Assembly: GCF_000002425.4 (NCBI RefSeq)
Contig: NC_037265.1
Span: forward strand, 11,984,330 to 12,048,329
DNA from: Physcomitrium patens
Taxonomy: Eukaryota > Streptophyta > Bryopsida > Funariales > Funariaceae
DNA length: 64,000 nucleotides
Direction of reading: 5' to 3'
The translations under genes were made by a program, and so were the position numbers. Within the stretch, counting starts at the first letter, position 1. Each line of letters begins with the position of its first letter. Below, in pieces: positions 41,261 to 52,926 of this stretch. Below the pieces are notes generated by a model. That model made no database searches. It was given only the letters and a program-made list of their open reading frames with translations, and was not told the origin of the DNA.

Positions 41261-42060
41261 CAGTAGATACCTTCAAATATTGAAGCATACTAAATTATTT
41301 TGAAATAATAAAAAAATAGAGATTTTTATACAGTAACAAAAATAAAGATGTTATATATAATTTTTTTTCCTATAAGATCAAATTTGAAAATATTAAATAA
41401 GAAATTATAATAGTTTATAATATTATCTTTCTATCAAATTTATTTTTTAACTTTAAAAATTTCTAGTATATTATTTTTAAAGTAAATATTTTTTTATAAG
41501 ACCTAAAAATTCTTTAATGTGTAAGAAAAAATAAATTTAATATAAATAATGATCTTTAATTTATAAAATTAGTATTTTTATTAAATTCTATAGAACATTT
41601 TATAAAGAATAAATTTTTTTAAGATCACATCTTATACTATTCAAAAGTTAATTATGAAAGAAATTGAAAGCATTTAATTGAATGTCTAAAATAATTTAGA
41701 TAAAAATTAATATTAAATTATTTATTTAATATTAATTATTATTATTTTTATTCCAATTTAAATTATTAATTTATTAATTAGTTAAGATTCATATATCCAT
41801 CTAAGAAAGTTTTATTTAATAAAAATTCATCCAATTTATACAATAGATGTCATCTTAATTTTCATCTATACAATACATCATATCTAAATTCATAACTTCA
41901 TCTAAATATTACATCTATCTAAAAACTTTATCTATTTATTTGATTATTTATTCAAATTGATGTTTACATTGTCATGTTGTGATTCGACTACCATGTGAAA
42001 ATAAAGTGATTATGTATTTAATATAAAATTTACTTAACAATATAGTGAGAGTCATGTTAC
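41261..42060. other. AT-rich DNA, nothing recognised
   Basis: Very AT-rich; no protein, RNA gene or clear repeat border seen. Confidence 0.5.
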
Positions 42061-43275
42061 TGGATTTTAATTGGTTGTAGAATGTGGTTAAATTACTACT
42101 TTAAAAGGAGGTTGTTTAAAAGGATTACTATTAGAATTTGTATAAATTTATTTTCTTTTGATAGTAGCTTTTAAGATTGGTTTTGATTGATAGTAACTTC
42201 TAAATATTTAGAGTCACCTTTGTTAGACATTGGTGACTTTTGAAAACTTATTTTGGTTCTCTTATTTGGTGTTTAGAGCATAAATTATATAAATCTTATA
42301 AGAAAAAGGGTTGAAGAAAGGTTTTAGTAGCAAAGAGAGTTTAGGGCATCCATATAGATGAATGGAAATGGATGATGAAAATCTCCATTCCTATTGGTCA
42401 AAAATCATGACCAATAGGCTTTGGGGAAGCTACCTGAGGCCATATTAGAGATTAGAGTTGGTTTTTTAGGGCCATTTGAGCTTTGAAGGCTAGGATCAGC
42501 AAGTTTAGGTTTTTGACTATGGTTTTGGTGCAAATCTTGTATGATTTGGAGTTTATATGAAGGAGATATAGGTGCTCAAACTTAAGGTGTTGATTTGGGA
42601 GCTATTGTCACTATTTTTGAAATAATGCACGCGTGCAGAGGGCAATTGAGGATCGGCAACTGTGACTAGAGAGAGCACTTTTGCAACTATACTTTTTTTA
42701 TACTATTTTCTGGATTCTAAGTTAAAGTGAAGGAGATATTGGATTTTGAATTCAGCACATGCAATCTAAGAGTAGTAAGTGACCCAATTTACTAGTTATT
42801 ATATCTTGAGCAATTTGAGAAGGTTTTGGCTCAAGATTTTAGGAAATGTGTAAATTCATGTTAATAAACTTTGCAAATAAGTTTGATGGTATTTGAGTAT
42901 TGGGTTCTTGAGATATTAAGAAAATGGTGCTTGGGTGCTTGTAAATTAGGGTTTAGAGCATGTGCTAGGGTTTCTTAGATTCCAAAAGATTGAAAGTGAT
43001 TTTGTGGTTGGTTTTTTTTTAAGTAAAACTTGAAGGTAAATTATATCTACTTTATAAGTTTGAGACAAATTGAACAGTTAGATCAAGAGTTATGAATTTC
43101 TAAAGTTTGGAAAGAAAAAACACTTCGCGGGAAAAATATGTTTTGAAGAGATTTTGCTATATTTTGAATTTTGAGCAAAATAAAGGAGTTTTGGAAGCTT
43201 AGACAAGATTCATATAAAAGTTTAAGCTAAATTCTCTATAGCTAGATACCCAGTGTATTCCGAGATAGCAAATCA
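42061..43275 (+). repeat. Unclassified non-coding repeat, possible repeat R relative
   Basis: A block with higher G content than its surroundings and no coding potential. Near its right end, TTTATAAGTTTGAGACAAA and then TACCCAGTGTATTC (about 43249-43262) resemble TTTATAAATTTTGAGTCAAA and TACCCAATGCATTC (10197-10210) of the repeat inserted in the Helitron. This suggests the same or a related LTR-like family. The left border is not defined. Confidence 0.3.
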
Positions 43276-45480
43276 TGTTTTATGGCAACGTTCTTTATGT
43301 CTTCTATCTAAGATTCATCTATAATAATTGACTAATGGTTTAATAATATCATTCAAGTAAGAATTGAAGGGATGATACTTCTTAACCTATTGTTGCACTC
43401 ATCTTCACAAATCAACTTATGGCAGCTAACTTCAAGCTTTAAATTAAATTCAACTATTTTTTTGTGAAAAAATCATATATTTTTAAGACTTAAAGGTGCA
43501 CTAATCCTTAAATCTTTGACTTCAAATTTACTTGTTTGGCTCCCATATTTCCCTTCAAAGTTATTGTTCTAATTTTGCCAGATAGCAAATATTTTTATAA
43601 AATTAAGCTTGATGAATTGGTTTTTCATTGCCCTTTAATAAACCTAAGCTTATTTAAATATTGACTTAAAATGGTTCCTTCTTGCACAAATGAAACCTTT
43701 GTTTTGCCTTAATCTTCTTAATCTTATCTTCTAAAGTTGTGCCTTCTATTAGTTGCTTGAATATAAGGCATCACATCATTTGCCACAAGCATCAACCCTC
43801 CTATCACATCTAAGCTCCAATATAATCAATTATTAATCTTTTAAAACTAAATTTTATTATCACTTTCAGAGAAAAAAATTCATTACTTTTTAGCCTATAA
43901 GTAGTAACTAAGAGCCTTCCAAAATTGAGCTATCAAACTATGAAGCTAATAAACCACTCTTTTATAAATTAGAGATTTCTTCCTTGTCTAAATTTTAAAC
44001 TTTGAATTTTTTTTATATATTAAAGTGAGAAAAAATTCAAATCTTCACTTAAATTTTTAATAATTATTTTTTAAAATAAAAAAGAATACTAAAAAAATAT
44101 TAAAGTTGCTTAAAAAATCTAGTGGCAATTTGACATGAATTTACCTATTAAAAATAAGTAAGAAGTTTTGACCAAATGAGCCTATGAAGCCTCTTATATT
44201 CTTTCTCTAATACCTATAGGTGGTTGCCTCATCTCTAGCCTTAAACACTAAAGAGTCCAAATTAAGATTTGTGTCTTTTATTGAGCCAAGGATCATAATA
44301 CATGATTGAAGCTAATGGCCATCAAATTATCATTGTGTTAAATTACATTTTATATGAAGGATCGACTACTCACATGCCTTAATTTATATATTTTTTTAAT
44401 ATTTATGAAAATTAAAAGTATGTCAATTTGGATTAATTTTAATTTATTCCTAAATTACTTTTAAATTATTTTTAGCTTATTTATGACATTCTTATTTACA
44501 TAATTAGATTAAAGTAATTTTATAACTAAAAAATTATAAAAAAAATCAATATTAAATAAATTAGTAATATATTTTTTATACTTATATTAATTTAAGGTAT
44601 TTTATTTGAAGCTTGGAATAAGAAGAAAGTAAAAACATCACTAAAATAAGAAATGACTAAATAATATAATTTTTAATAAAATTTATGTAATTCAATACTT
44701 TAATATTTAAAAATTAACCAATAGTATTTGTTTTGTTGGGTATCTTCTGTTTGTAAATACCAAGCTACCAAATTAAAAATTATATAAACAAATTTAATAA
44801 TTTTAAATTTATTAAGCTACCAAGCTGTTCAATTATAAAGCATAATTTATTTATAATGATTTGTATTATAATTAAAAGTTATTTCTAATAACTGGTATTT
44901 GTGCTTGGTATCTTTTTATGAACTCATCAAACGTATTTGAATATATTTCATTATTTTTACTTTATTTATTTATTTATTTATTTTTTTATTTTTAAACTTT
45001 AATAATAATTATTACTGTATAAAAAAGTAAGTCATAAATTTCATCAAATTCATTTGTCTTGTGTTTGAATTTGTAGATTTTTCTTATCCAAATGTTTCTT
45101 TGAGTTTCGAAATATATTTTTCAAAGCACTCTGAATCATTTTTATTTTTAATAAGAATCTTTAAAATCAAGTAAACACATTAACAGGTACTTAAATTTTA
45201 AATTGGTGAAAATCCAATACAATATTAAAAATAAATCTTCCAAAATTATTAAATTCCAAAAATACAAAAAAATATTGGTATTGGCAAACATTTATTATTA
45301 TTACAAGTATATGAAATTTGGGTTTTTGTTTATGATATTTTAAAATTAGAGGAGAAAAATCCTCCTAAACAAATTTAGGTTAACTTTTTATTTTTATTTT
45401 TTTAATACAGCATACCCAGAGGAAATCATACTGTAATATTAGTCCTTGTATTATTTCGAAATGATTCAAAAGAAAATTCC
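43276..45480. other. AT-rich gene-free region
   Basis: No gene seen. Simple AT-rich DNA with short A/T tracts such as (TTTA)n near 44960-44985. Confidence 0.6.
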
Positions 45481-46084
45481 AAAAGTGCAAAGTGGTAGTG
45501 CAAAATAATTGCAAAACAAACCTCCGACCTTTTTTTTACTTTTTACTTTCTATTTTTTTGCATATTCCTCCTAATCAACTCCACAAACCCTTCCCAATCC
45601 TCCAATTAAACATGACCCCTACTCCATTCAAACCCAGCAGCATGTTCCAAACCCATGACACACAAGAACCCCAAAAAGGATTCACACCAAAGGTTCCACC
45701 TTTGACCCAAAACTCCCACTTTTATCACCACTAAAGAATGGAGGTTGGGGTGTGTGAACGGCGGTGATGACGTGGTAATGAGAGAAGGGCGTCCGGAAAA
45801 TTTTAAAAATACCAAAAAAACAAAAAAAAAACAAAAAGGAAGAGCTCGGTCGATGCAAAGCCCGTCCAGGAGCGTTGAAAAGCGGCGTCGAAATGGTGAT
45901 TTTTCTGAAAGCAAGATGAGCACTTTTTCTCGACCCACGCATACATCGAGTTGCTCTTGCTTGACCTGGCCCAATAAAAACGGCGCTTTCTGAAGCTCAA
46001 GACGAATCATAAACTGATAAGAGTGAGAGAAAAAGAGACAGAGAGTGTTTGTATGTTCGTTTGTTTGTTTGTTCGTCTGATTTA
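45481..46084 (+). promoter_or_regulatory. Upstream region and leader of FAH gene
   Basis: GC content rises here. A purine-rich leader (GAGAGAAAAAGAGACAGAGAG) and a GTTTGTTTGTTTG run lie within 65 bases of the start codon. No clear TATA box was identified. The open frames on both strands have no family signature. Confidence 0.4.
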
Positions 46085-47654
46085 ATGGCGTCTTTGATGA
46101 AGTCGTTCGTGGACGTGAGCCCAGGCTCCCAGTTCCCTATTCAGAATCTGCCATATGGGGTGTTTCGGCCGAGCGCTGGCGCTTCCCCTCGGCCTGGAGT
46201 GGCAATTGGTGATTCTGTTGTAGATCTCTCGGTTCTCTCCGAAGCCGGTCTTTTCAAGGGCCCTTTGCTTTCCTCCTCCAGCTGCTTCTCCCAGGTTTGC
46301 TGTTGCCCCCACTTACTGCTTCTTTCGCAGGCCATTGCTTCAAGGTTTTCCTCTTCTTGGACAAGTTTGTACAGAGACGTAGAGCGCGACAGTGGATTCT
46401 ACTCTCAATCGCATGCGTTGCAAGCTTTTGATGAAGCACGATTGAAACTTCCTTCCCTCTATTAGCTTCATCTCAATAGAGAAATTAGCTTGTGAATGTG
46501 TGAAGAAATTACCCGTTCTGACGGGATATTGCCACATTGATGGCATGTGCTACGAATCGCTAAACAGTGCAATGCCGTTAGAAGAACCTCGTTTTCTGAT
46601 AAGGTTTTGATGCTGCTTTGACAGACTTCACTGAATGCGTTCATGGCGCTTGGAAGACCAGCGTGGAAGGAGGCACGCAAAACTTTACAGAAATTGTTGT
46701 CTGGTTAGGATTCTGACGTTTGGGTTTCGTTAATACCTCAATTGTAAGAGCAAAAGAATGAAGAGCTGAGTCGCGTGCGTGAGTTTCGTTTGATCGAGTT
46801 TGAGGTAACTATTATCGGCGAATGCCATGACCAAGGTTGCTCTCTTTTGGTGGAAGACTTTTGTTCCTGACACAAATTGTGATGTCTTCTTCCGCAGATG
46901 GGGAGCCAACACTTAGGGATGACCATGTTTTACGATCGAAGGCGATCCTACCCATGGTAAACTTCTCATTTTCTCTCTTATTTGTGCTACTGTCAGCGAC
47001 TCGAATACGCTGCAAATTTCAAATACCATTGCTTTGAATTAAAACTTATTTATCAGCATACGTTAAGATGTGGATCCTCTTTTGATTGTATGGCGAACAG
47101 AATCAAGTTACTATGGTGATGCCAGCAGTCATTGGCGATTACACTGATTTTTTCTCCTCCAAGGAGCACGCCGTCAATTGCGGCACCATCTTTCGAGGAG
47201 GCAAAGAGGATGCACTCCCTCCTAACTGGTACGCCATTGTCCCTGAGTCTGAGATGGCTGCGTTGGAGACTGCTCCATTTATCGAAGTCCTTAGTACGAA
47301 CTGTTGAATCTGAGTTTTGTTCGTCAAAATGTGCTCAAGGAAAACGGTGATGTCGTGATGTGCTCAACTAGTTTTTGAGGAACTCGTGCACAATCATATC
47401 AGTCGTTCTCGGCAATTCTTTCTGCGGCTACGTCAAAGGAACTTGAATTGCTAGTATCGCTACGCAGAATATGTTTGGTTATTATTGTTGAGCTTATGTT
47501 GAGCCTCCTGCGTTTGAGTATATAGTGACTCAACGTGCTTGACGAAACGGTTTCTTGTCGCATCGAAAGAGATGACTGGTTTTGTTTGACCTTCCCAAAG
47601 GCCTTCATCAAAATTCTACCAAGGATGTTTACTTATTCATTAACGTAAAAAACA

Positions 47655-47699
<45 letters not shown>

Positions 47700-50343
47700 T
47701 TATTCCTACCATAAATCATATGGATTTTCTAATGCAGGGTACATGTTCCCATTGGTTATCACGGCCGAGCATCCTCAGTGGTGATATCAGGCACAGATAT
47801 TAGAAGACCCAGGTAATGGGGGTTTATGACCAATCCTACAGCCTCTTAAGCCGCTAATTTATTCTTAAGCCTACTAGATCTGGTAACTGCACTTTTCTGC
47901 ATGATCTTTGTGGGTTACACTATTGATATCAACAATGGCTATATTATGTTGAGTCCTGCAGAGGCCAAACCTCTCCACCACCAGGGGAAAATGCTCCAGA
48001 ATTCAAACCCTCAGCTCTTCTCGACTTCGAGCTGGAAATGGTACGCATCGTCCCAATGCATGACTCTTTGAGTTTTCGTTTTTTAACATGTCTGGTTTCT
48101 AGGTCGGTCAAGGTCTGAATCAGAGTGGATATTGTAACAATGATTCCAACATTAGAGACGTTGGTTGAAGCACGCTTTGTGTTTAAGTGAAGTGGGAAGT
48201 GCTCTGCAGGCTGCTTTTGTTGGACCAGGAAACGAGCTGGGAAAACCTGTAAGCGTGGATGAAGCTGCCGACCACATTTTTGGTTTTGTAATAATGAACG
48301 ACTGGAGTGGTATGTTGATTTCCTCTTCGTGGTGCTATTGTGTACCCAATTCTTTGAGCTCTTGTGTTCCTTATGCAACTCCCAGGCGAACTAATGAACG
48401 TATTTGAGAAGGCTTTAGAGATGATTCTCAGGAAGCTCCTGCTTGAGTGTAATACTGGCATCTGCTTTTCATCAAATAATGTCTATTATTACAATCACGA
48501 CGTACCGTGAAATTTGTGTTGACATGTTGGTGACTTGGACGACAGCACGAGATATACAGAAATGGGAGTATGTGCCACTAGGACCCTTCCTTGGAAAGAG
48601 CTTTGGTGCGTACCTTAATCTTATCACTATGCAAAACTTTATCATTTTATGATCGGCCAACACTCGGGTGCTTTAATACGGTGCTGAAGATTTTATTTTT
48701 ATTTATTAACGGCTTTGATAATAGCGTTCTCATTTTAGATTGTGATTGTATGCTGCAGGAACAACAATCTCGCCGTGGATTGTGACAATGGAGGCTCTCG
48801 ATCCATTCATTTGTGATGCACCCGAGCAGGTTAGTGTCTTTCTTATGCTTATTTGTTTCCGGTTGAGAACGTATTCTCAAGTAAGTCTTTCTACCAGAGT
48901 CACCACGACTACATTCATAAATTTTGTAATTCAAGTATCTGAAATTCACCCACATGTTGTATCGGTTTGTGGAACGCCATCTTTGCCTTTCAAGCTGAAA
49001 GACACTAATACCTGCCAGTATGAGTTTCAAAGGCGGAAGAAGGATGTGTAAACTAAGTATTTCTTGTGCTCCATTGATAGGATCCGCCTGCACTCCAGTA
49101 TTTGACAGAGAAGAACCGCTTCACTTACGACATTCCAATGCAGGTGATTCACTTCTCCTGCTACTATCCTGTCTCAAATACGTTCTGATCTCATGCAAAT
49201 CGAGAATTGTTATATTGCTACGCAAATTGTGAACCATGTAGGTTGCAGACTACTTCATTCTTGGTTGTTTCTGGACGTTTCAAGCACGAAAGAAATTTCA
49301 CGTCTACAGTACCATGCTGGAGGTTTTATCATGTCTTGGATGCAGGTGGCAATTAGACCCAAGGGTGAATCAAAAGCTTCTGTAATTTCCAACACCAACT
49401 TCAAATACTTGTGAGTTGGAGGATAGCCTCTTTGATATTTACAGCATTTACAGAACATGGTCACGCTTGGGGCCATGCTTCTCGGACAGTTTTTTACAAG
49501 TCATTCTCTATGTTTCAGAGGTCCTTTCTCAATTCACATTGTACCTCTTTGTAAGTAACTCCCTTTTAAAGCAGAGATCGGCACATGTTTGTAGGTACTG
49601 GACGGTATGCCAACAATTGGCTCACCACACTGTCAACGGCTGCAACCTGAATACTGGAGACTTATTGGCATCAGGGACCATTAGCGGACCGGTGTGTATG
49701 ATCTGAGAGTTTTTCAATCGAGTCAAGTTTAGCATTCAGGCCTCAGTCTCAAAGTTAACTCTGCTATTTGATAAGCTTTTAAGTTTTGTAGTAGCAATAA
49801 CTCGGGGATGTACGTACATTTGTGTGTTTGGCTAGTGAAAAAACCACGTCATGTTTCTGGATGTGTTCACCGTGGTTGCACAAAAGACATGATGCACTAA
49901 CGGAGGGTTTCATGAACAGAGTTTTGGAAGCCTGGGCTCTTTGCTGGAGATGTCAGTGGCAGGTTCTAGGGAAGTCAAATTAGAACATGGTGGCGTTCGG
50001 AGATTCTTAAAAGATGGGGACGAAGTAGTCATGTCAGCAGTTTGTGAGGTATTTCATGAGTGCTCCACACTCGATGCTGTCATTGAAAATCCTCTCAGAT
50101 TCTCTCTTCTGTAAAGAGATTCTTTTGTCCTTTTTTTTTCCTTAATTCTTTTTATCCATAGAAATGGATAACAATCTTCCCATGTTGACCTCTTTATATT
50201 TGTGTCGAGATTGTTGTGTGCATGTAAAGAGTTTAGACCATATTGATAGTTCTTCTGATGAGATCCATGCATTTCAGGGCGACGGTTTCAATGTGGGCTT
50301 CGGAGAGTGCAGAGGGAAAGTTATACCAGCGTTTAACTCGTGA
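46085..50343 (+). CDS. FAH: Fumarylacetoacetase, complete, 14 exons
   Basis: Exons: 46085-46294, 46625-46703, 46898-46956, 47101-47228, 47738-47812, 47962-48040, 48210-48309, 48546-48605, 48759-48829, 49081-49143, 49346-49410, 49595-49691, 49920-50048, 50278-50343; 426 residues (human FAH 419). It hydrolyses fumarylacetoacetate to fumarate and acetoacetate, the last step of tyrosine breakdown, in the cytosol. The N-terminal SH3-like part has [11 protein letters not shown]. The catalytic domain shows [16 protein letters not shown] (metal-ligand Asp and active His equivalent to human D126 and H133; the human Tyr128 is Phe here), [25 protein letters not shown] (two Glu metal ligands), [20 protein letters not shown] with the Asp ligand and Lys, [20 protein letters not shown], and the C-terminal [17 protein letters not shown]. 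All joins are GT-AG and in frame. The TA microsatellite at 47657-47695 lies in intron 4. It seems whole. Confidence 0.97.
47657..47695. repeat. (TA)n microsatellite in FAH intron 4
   Basis: About 19 TA units, 40-80 bases upstream of the exon 5 acceptor. Confidence 0.95.
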
Positions 50344-52206
50344 AATCCTTTCCGAGACGAAAATGCTGGCAAGATGGTGAAGACATGGGCTCACGTGTCT
50401 TGTGTCTTTAAAAACCGCATGAGTTTCGCTTGCTATGTAAGAAACAATCTATTAGCATTCCTGCTTCACATTGTGGTGGCCCTGATGATCCATTTTGAGC
50501 AACGTCGGCAGCTTGAAAAACCCTTTCACTGGGCCAAAAACTCTTACTTGTAGGAACTCCTCATTGCGAAGCTTTGTATAGAGAGAAAACCAATTAGGTG
50601 TTGAGCCCATCATAAATTTGCCATCAATCAGATTCAAGCCCCTCAATTTCTATTTCTTGATGAGATGCAAGGTTCCTGGTTTTTAAGTACAAGTCACTCA
50701 TGGATTTGCATCAACACAACTCGTTGGATAAATTGAACTAAATAAGTACCCACAAGCTGCTTCAAAACTTTTTCGTGAACTGGTGGTATTTTTATTTCGA
50801 ACTTTGTATGTGCCTTACTAATCCTTGACACAGCATTTCAGTGTTGATATCAAATTGGTATAGGCTTGATTCATGTGAGACTCTGTTTGATCCTTTTTGT
50901 GAAAGAGAACTAATTTTTTGAGTGCAAATCAACATATTTTGGTCAGAGGTCAGTCTAAATTAAAGACAGCAGACATCCAAAGCATCATAACAGTTGTCTT
51001 GTAAAAAGTTCTGAGAATTATTGTTTCACTTATTCCAAGCATGATTAGATTAGTGAATCAGGTTTTTGTTTCGTAGTTTATGAGAATTATAACATTAATA
51101 CTTGAAAATAACGTAATTTCTACGGATAATATGCAAGCAATAGTATGTCAATGTATGAATTAAAAAATCATTCTTATAAACATTTTTAATTCATACATTG
51201 TATAATATGTCAATATATGAATGTCTCAATTGTACGAATTCTTCTTTATACATGGTGGACAAAAATATCCAGTTAATTACACATGAATATTTAATATAAT
51301 TCTTTAAACTTTCAAACTCATATTTGTAACTCAATCAGATCTTTAGTATCCTGCTTGTTCATGCAAGCACCATAAAAGATAGTTTTAGTTTTAGTATAAA
51401 AAGGGAAAATAAAAAACAAAACAAAATCCTGATTGTGTTTCAGCCTCCACCCTAGATTGTAGTTTCCCTTGGGTATTATCCATTTTAGTGTAAATTTAAA
51501 AAATGAATATTTTGATAACAAATATATTGTTTTATTTTTTTAATTAACTATTACTCAAATTACATATTATAGACATATATTTTTGGATATTTTCAAAATT
51601 ATTTATAATATTCTAATTCTGGTTATTATTAGTATTTTATCAAAGTTAGTAATAGGAATTTTTTGAAGCAATCTTTTAAGAATTGTCTACATAAAGAATC
51701 TTTTTTAATCAAGAATGGAGTTTACAAAGCAAGGTTATACCAAAGTAAGGATTTGATGATGCAACACTAATATACAATTGCAACAAGAATTAACATCCTT
51801 TATATGCACAATATAAAAAATACAAGTATTCTATTAATTTTTGCAATTTTTTTTTCATATTACAAATGTTGATTTGACAAAATAGATTGTAGGTTGTAGA
51901 TGCTTTTTGCTAATACGATTTTACTAATCAACAAAGGTTTTCTAGGAAAAAATAAAAATAAAATTAGGGTTCGAATATAAATTGCAAAAATGCAATTATA
52001 TATTGATAACATAATGTAAATGCCACTTGCAAGAATTATTTTTATGTTTTATTTTTTTAACATAATTTAAACTACTACCTACATTGGTAATATGATATTA
52101 TCAGTTTTGTCTTTTTTCATATTTTAATTTCATATTCTTTTAATTCTTTATATTTCAAACATAAAAAATCTCACGATTGGTACTACAAACTTATCAATGT
52201 GGATGA
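50344..52206. other. FAH 3' flank and AT-rich spacer
   Basis: FAH 3' UTR and flank to about 51100, then AT-rich DNA ending at the Copia target site. It contains one hairpin (51149-51200). No gene seen. Confidence 0.6.
51149..51200. repeat. Perfect 18-bp inverted repeat (hairpin)
   Basis: Arms 51149-51166 (CAATGTATGAATTAAAAA) and 51183-51200 are exact reverse complements with a 16-base loop. A partial third copy, TATGTCAATATATGAATG, follows at about 51207-51224. Confidence 0.85.
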
Positions 52207-52211
52207 AATTT

Positions 52212-52498
52212 TGTTGAAGGAAAGAACTCTTTAAGTAGTTGCTAATGGTCAATAGAGTACAAGTGTTGTTAGGGATATCCCATAAGATTAGGTACTGATC
52301 TATAGTGCATTAGAGTACAAGGAGAGGGCTGGTCTTAGGAGATATCCCATATGGATTGTAGCACTTGGTACCTTGGTACTAGTATATAAGGAAAGAGTTG
52401 GCATGGGAAGAATTATCTCATACCACACTCTATTTGTTAAAGTACAACCTTGTTGGTCCTAACTTACTTGTGTGGAGTATGCTTTCTATGTTTTAATA
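52212..52498 (+). repeat. Copia 5' LTR
   Basis: 287 bp, begins TGTTGAAGG and ends TTTTAATA. The partner LTR ends TTTCAATA, so the ends form the short inverted pair TGTTG/CAATA instead of the usual TGTTG/CAACA. A TATA-like GTATATAAGG lies about 110 bases before the LTR end. Confidence 0.93.
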
Positions 52499-52512
52499 GG
52501 TTATGGGTCCAC
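52499..52512 (+). promoter_or_regulatory. Copia primer-binding site, half-tRNA iMet type
   Basis: GGTTATGGGTCCAC starts at the first base after the 5' LTR. It matches 13 of 14 bases of the complement of the anticodon stem-loop of plant initiator tRNA-Met (GTGGGCCCATAACC), and the one difference permits a G-U pair. It does not match the complement of the tRNA 3' end (TGGTATCAGAGC) used by most plant Copia elements. Drosophila copia and yeast Ty5 are known to prime from such an internal tRNA-iMet site. The tRNA sequence is from memory. Confidence 0.75.
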
Positions 52513-52926
52513 ATTCTCTTACCAAGTAAGTTGTTCTTGCATTATTTCTTTGTTGCTTGTTTTTGGTGGTTGAGATCTTATGATAGAGTGTTGCTAGTGA
52601 ATTTTTGAAGTCATTGCTCCTGGATTTGTGAGTGTATGAGCTTAGTGCAAGACCTTGATAGTGTCTTTGCTGAAGGAGTACTAGTATTTGAGAGTTTTAT
52701 GAGAAAGTGAGTCATTTTGAGTGAAGTGACGTGAGAGAGACGTTTGAAAGTCATAAAATCACATTACAAACCATTCCCCACCATTTAGACGTAATTTGGA
52801 CTCAAAATATGCAAAAAGTTGCAAAACAGCGAATTTTGGATTTATAGTTCAGCAATCTTTAAGTAGTCATATCTTTTACATTACAACTCCAAATCAAGAG
52901 TTTTTTGGACCTACTTGTAGCTTGAA

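Noticed and set aside
45606-46010. 134-codon minus-strand open frame before FAH
   Set aside because: Phe/Ser-rich translation of the complement of a purine-rich leader; no domain.
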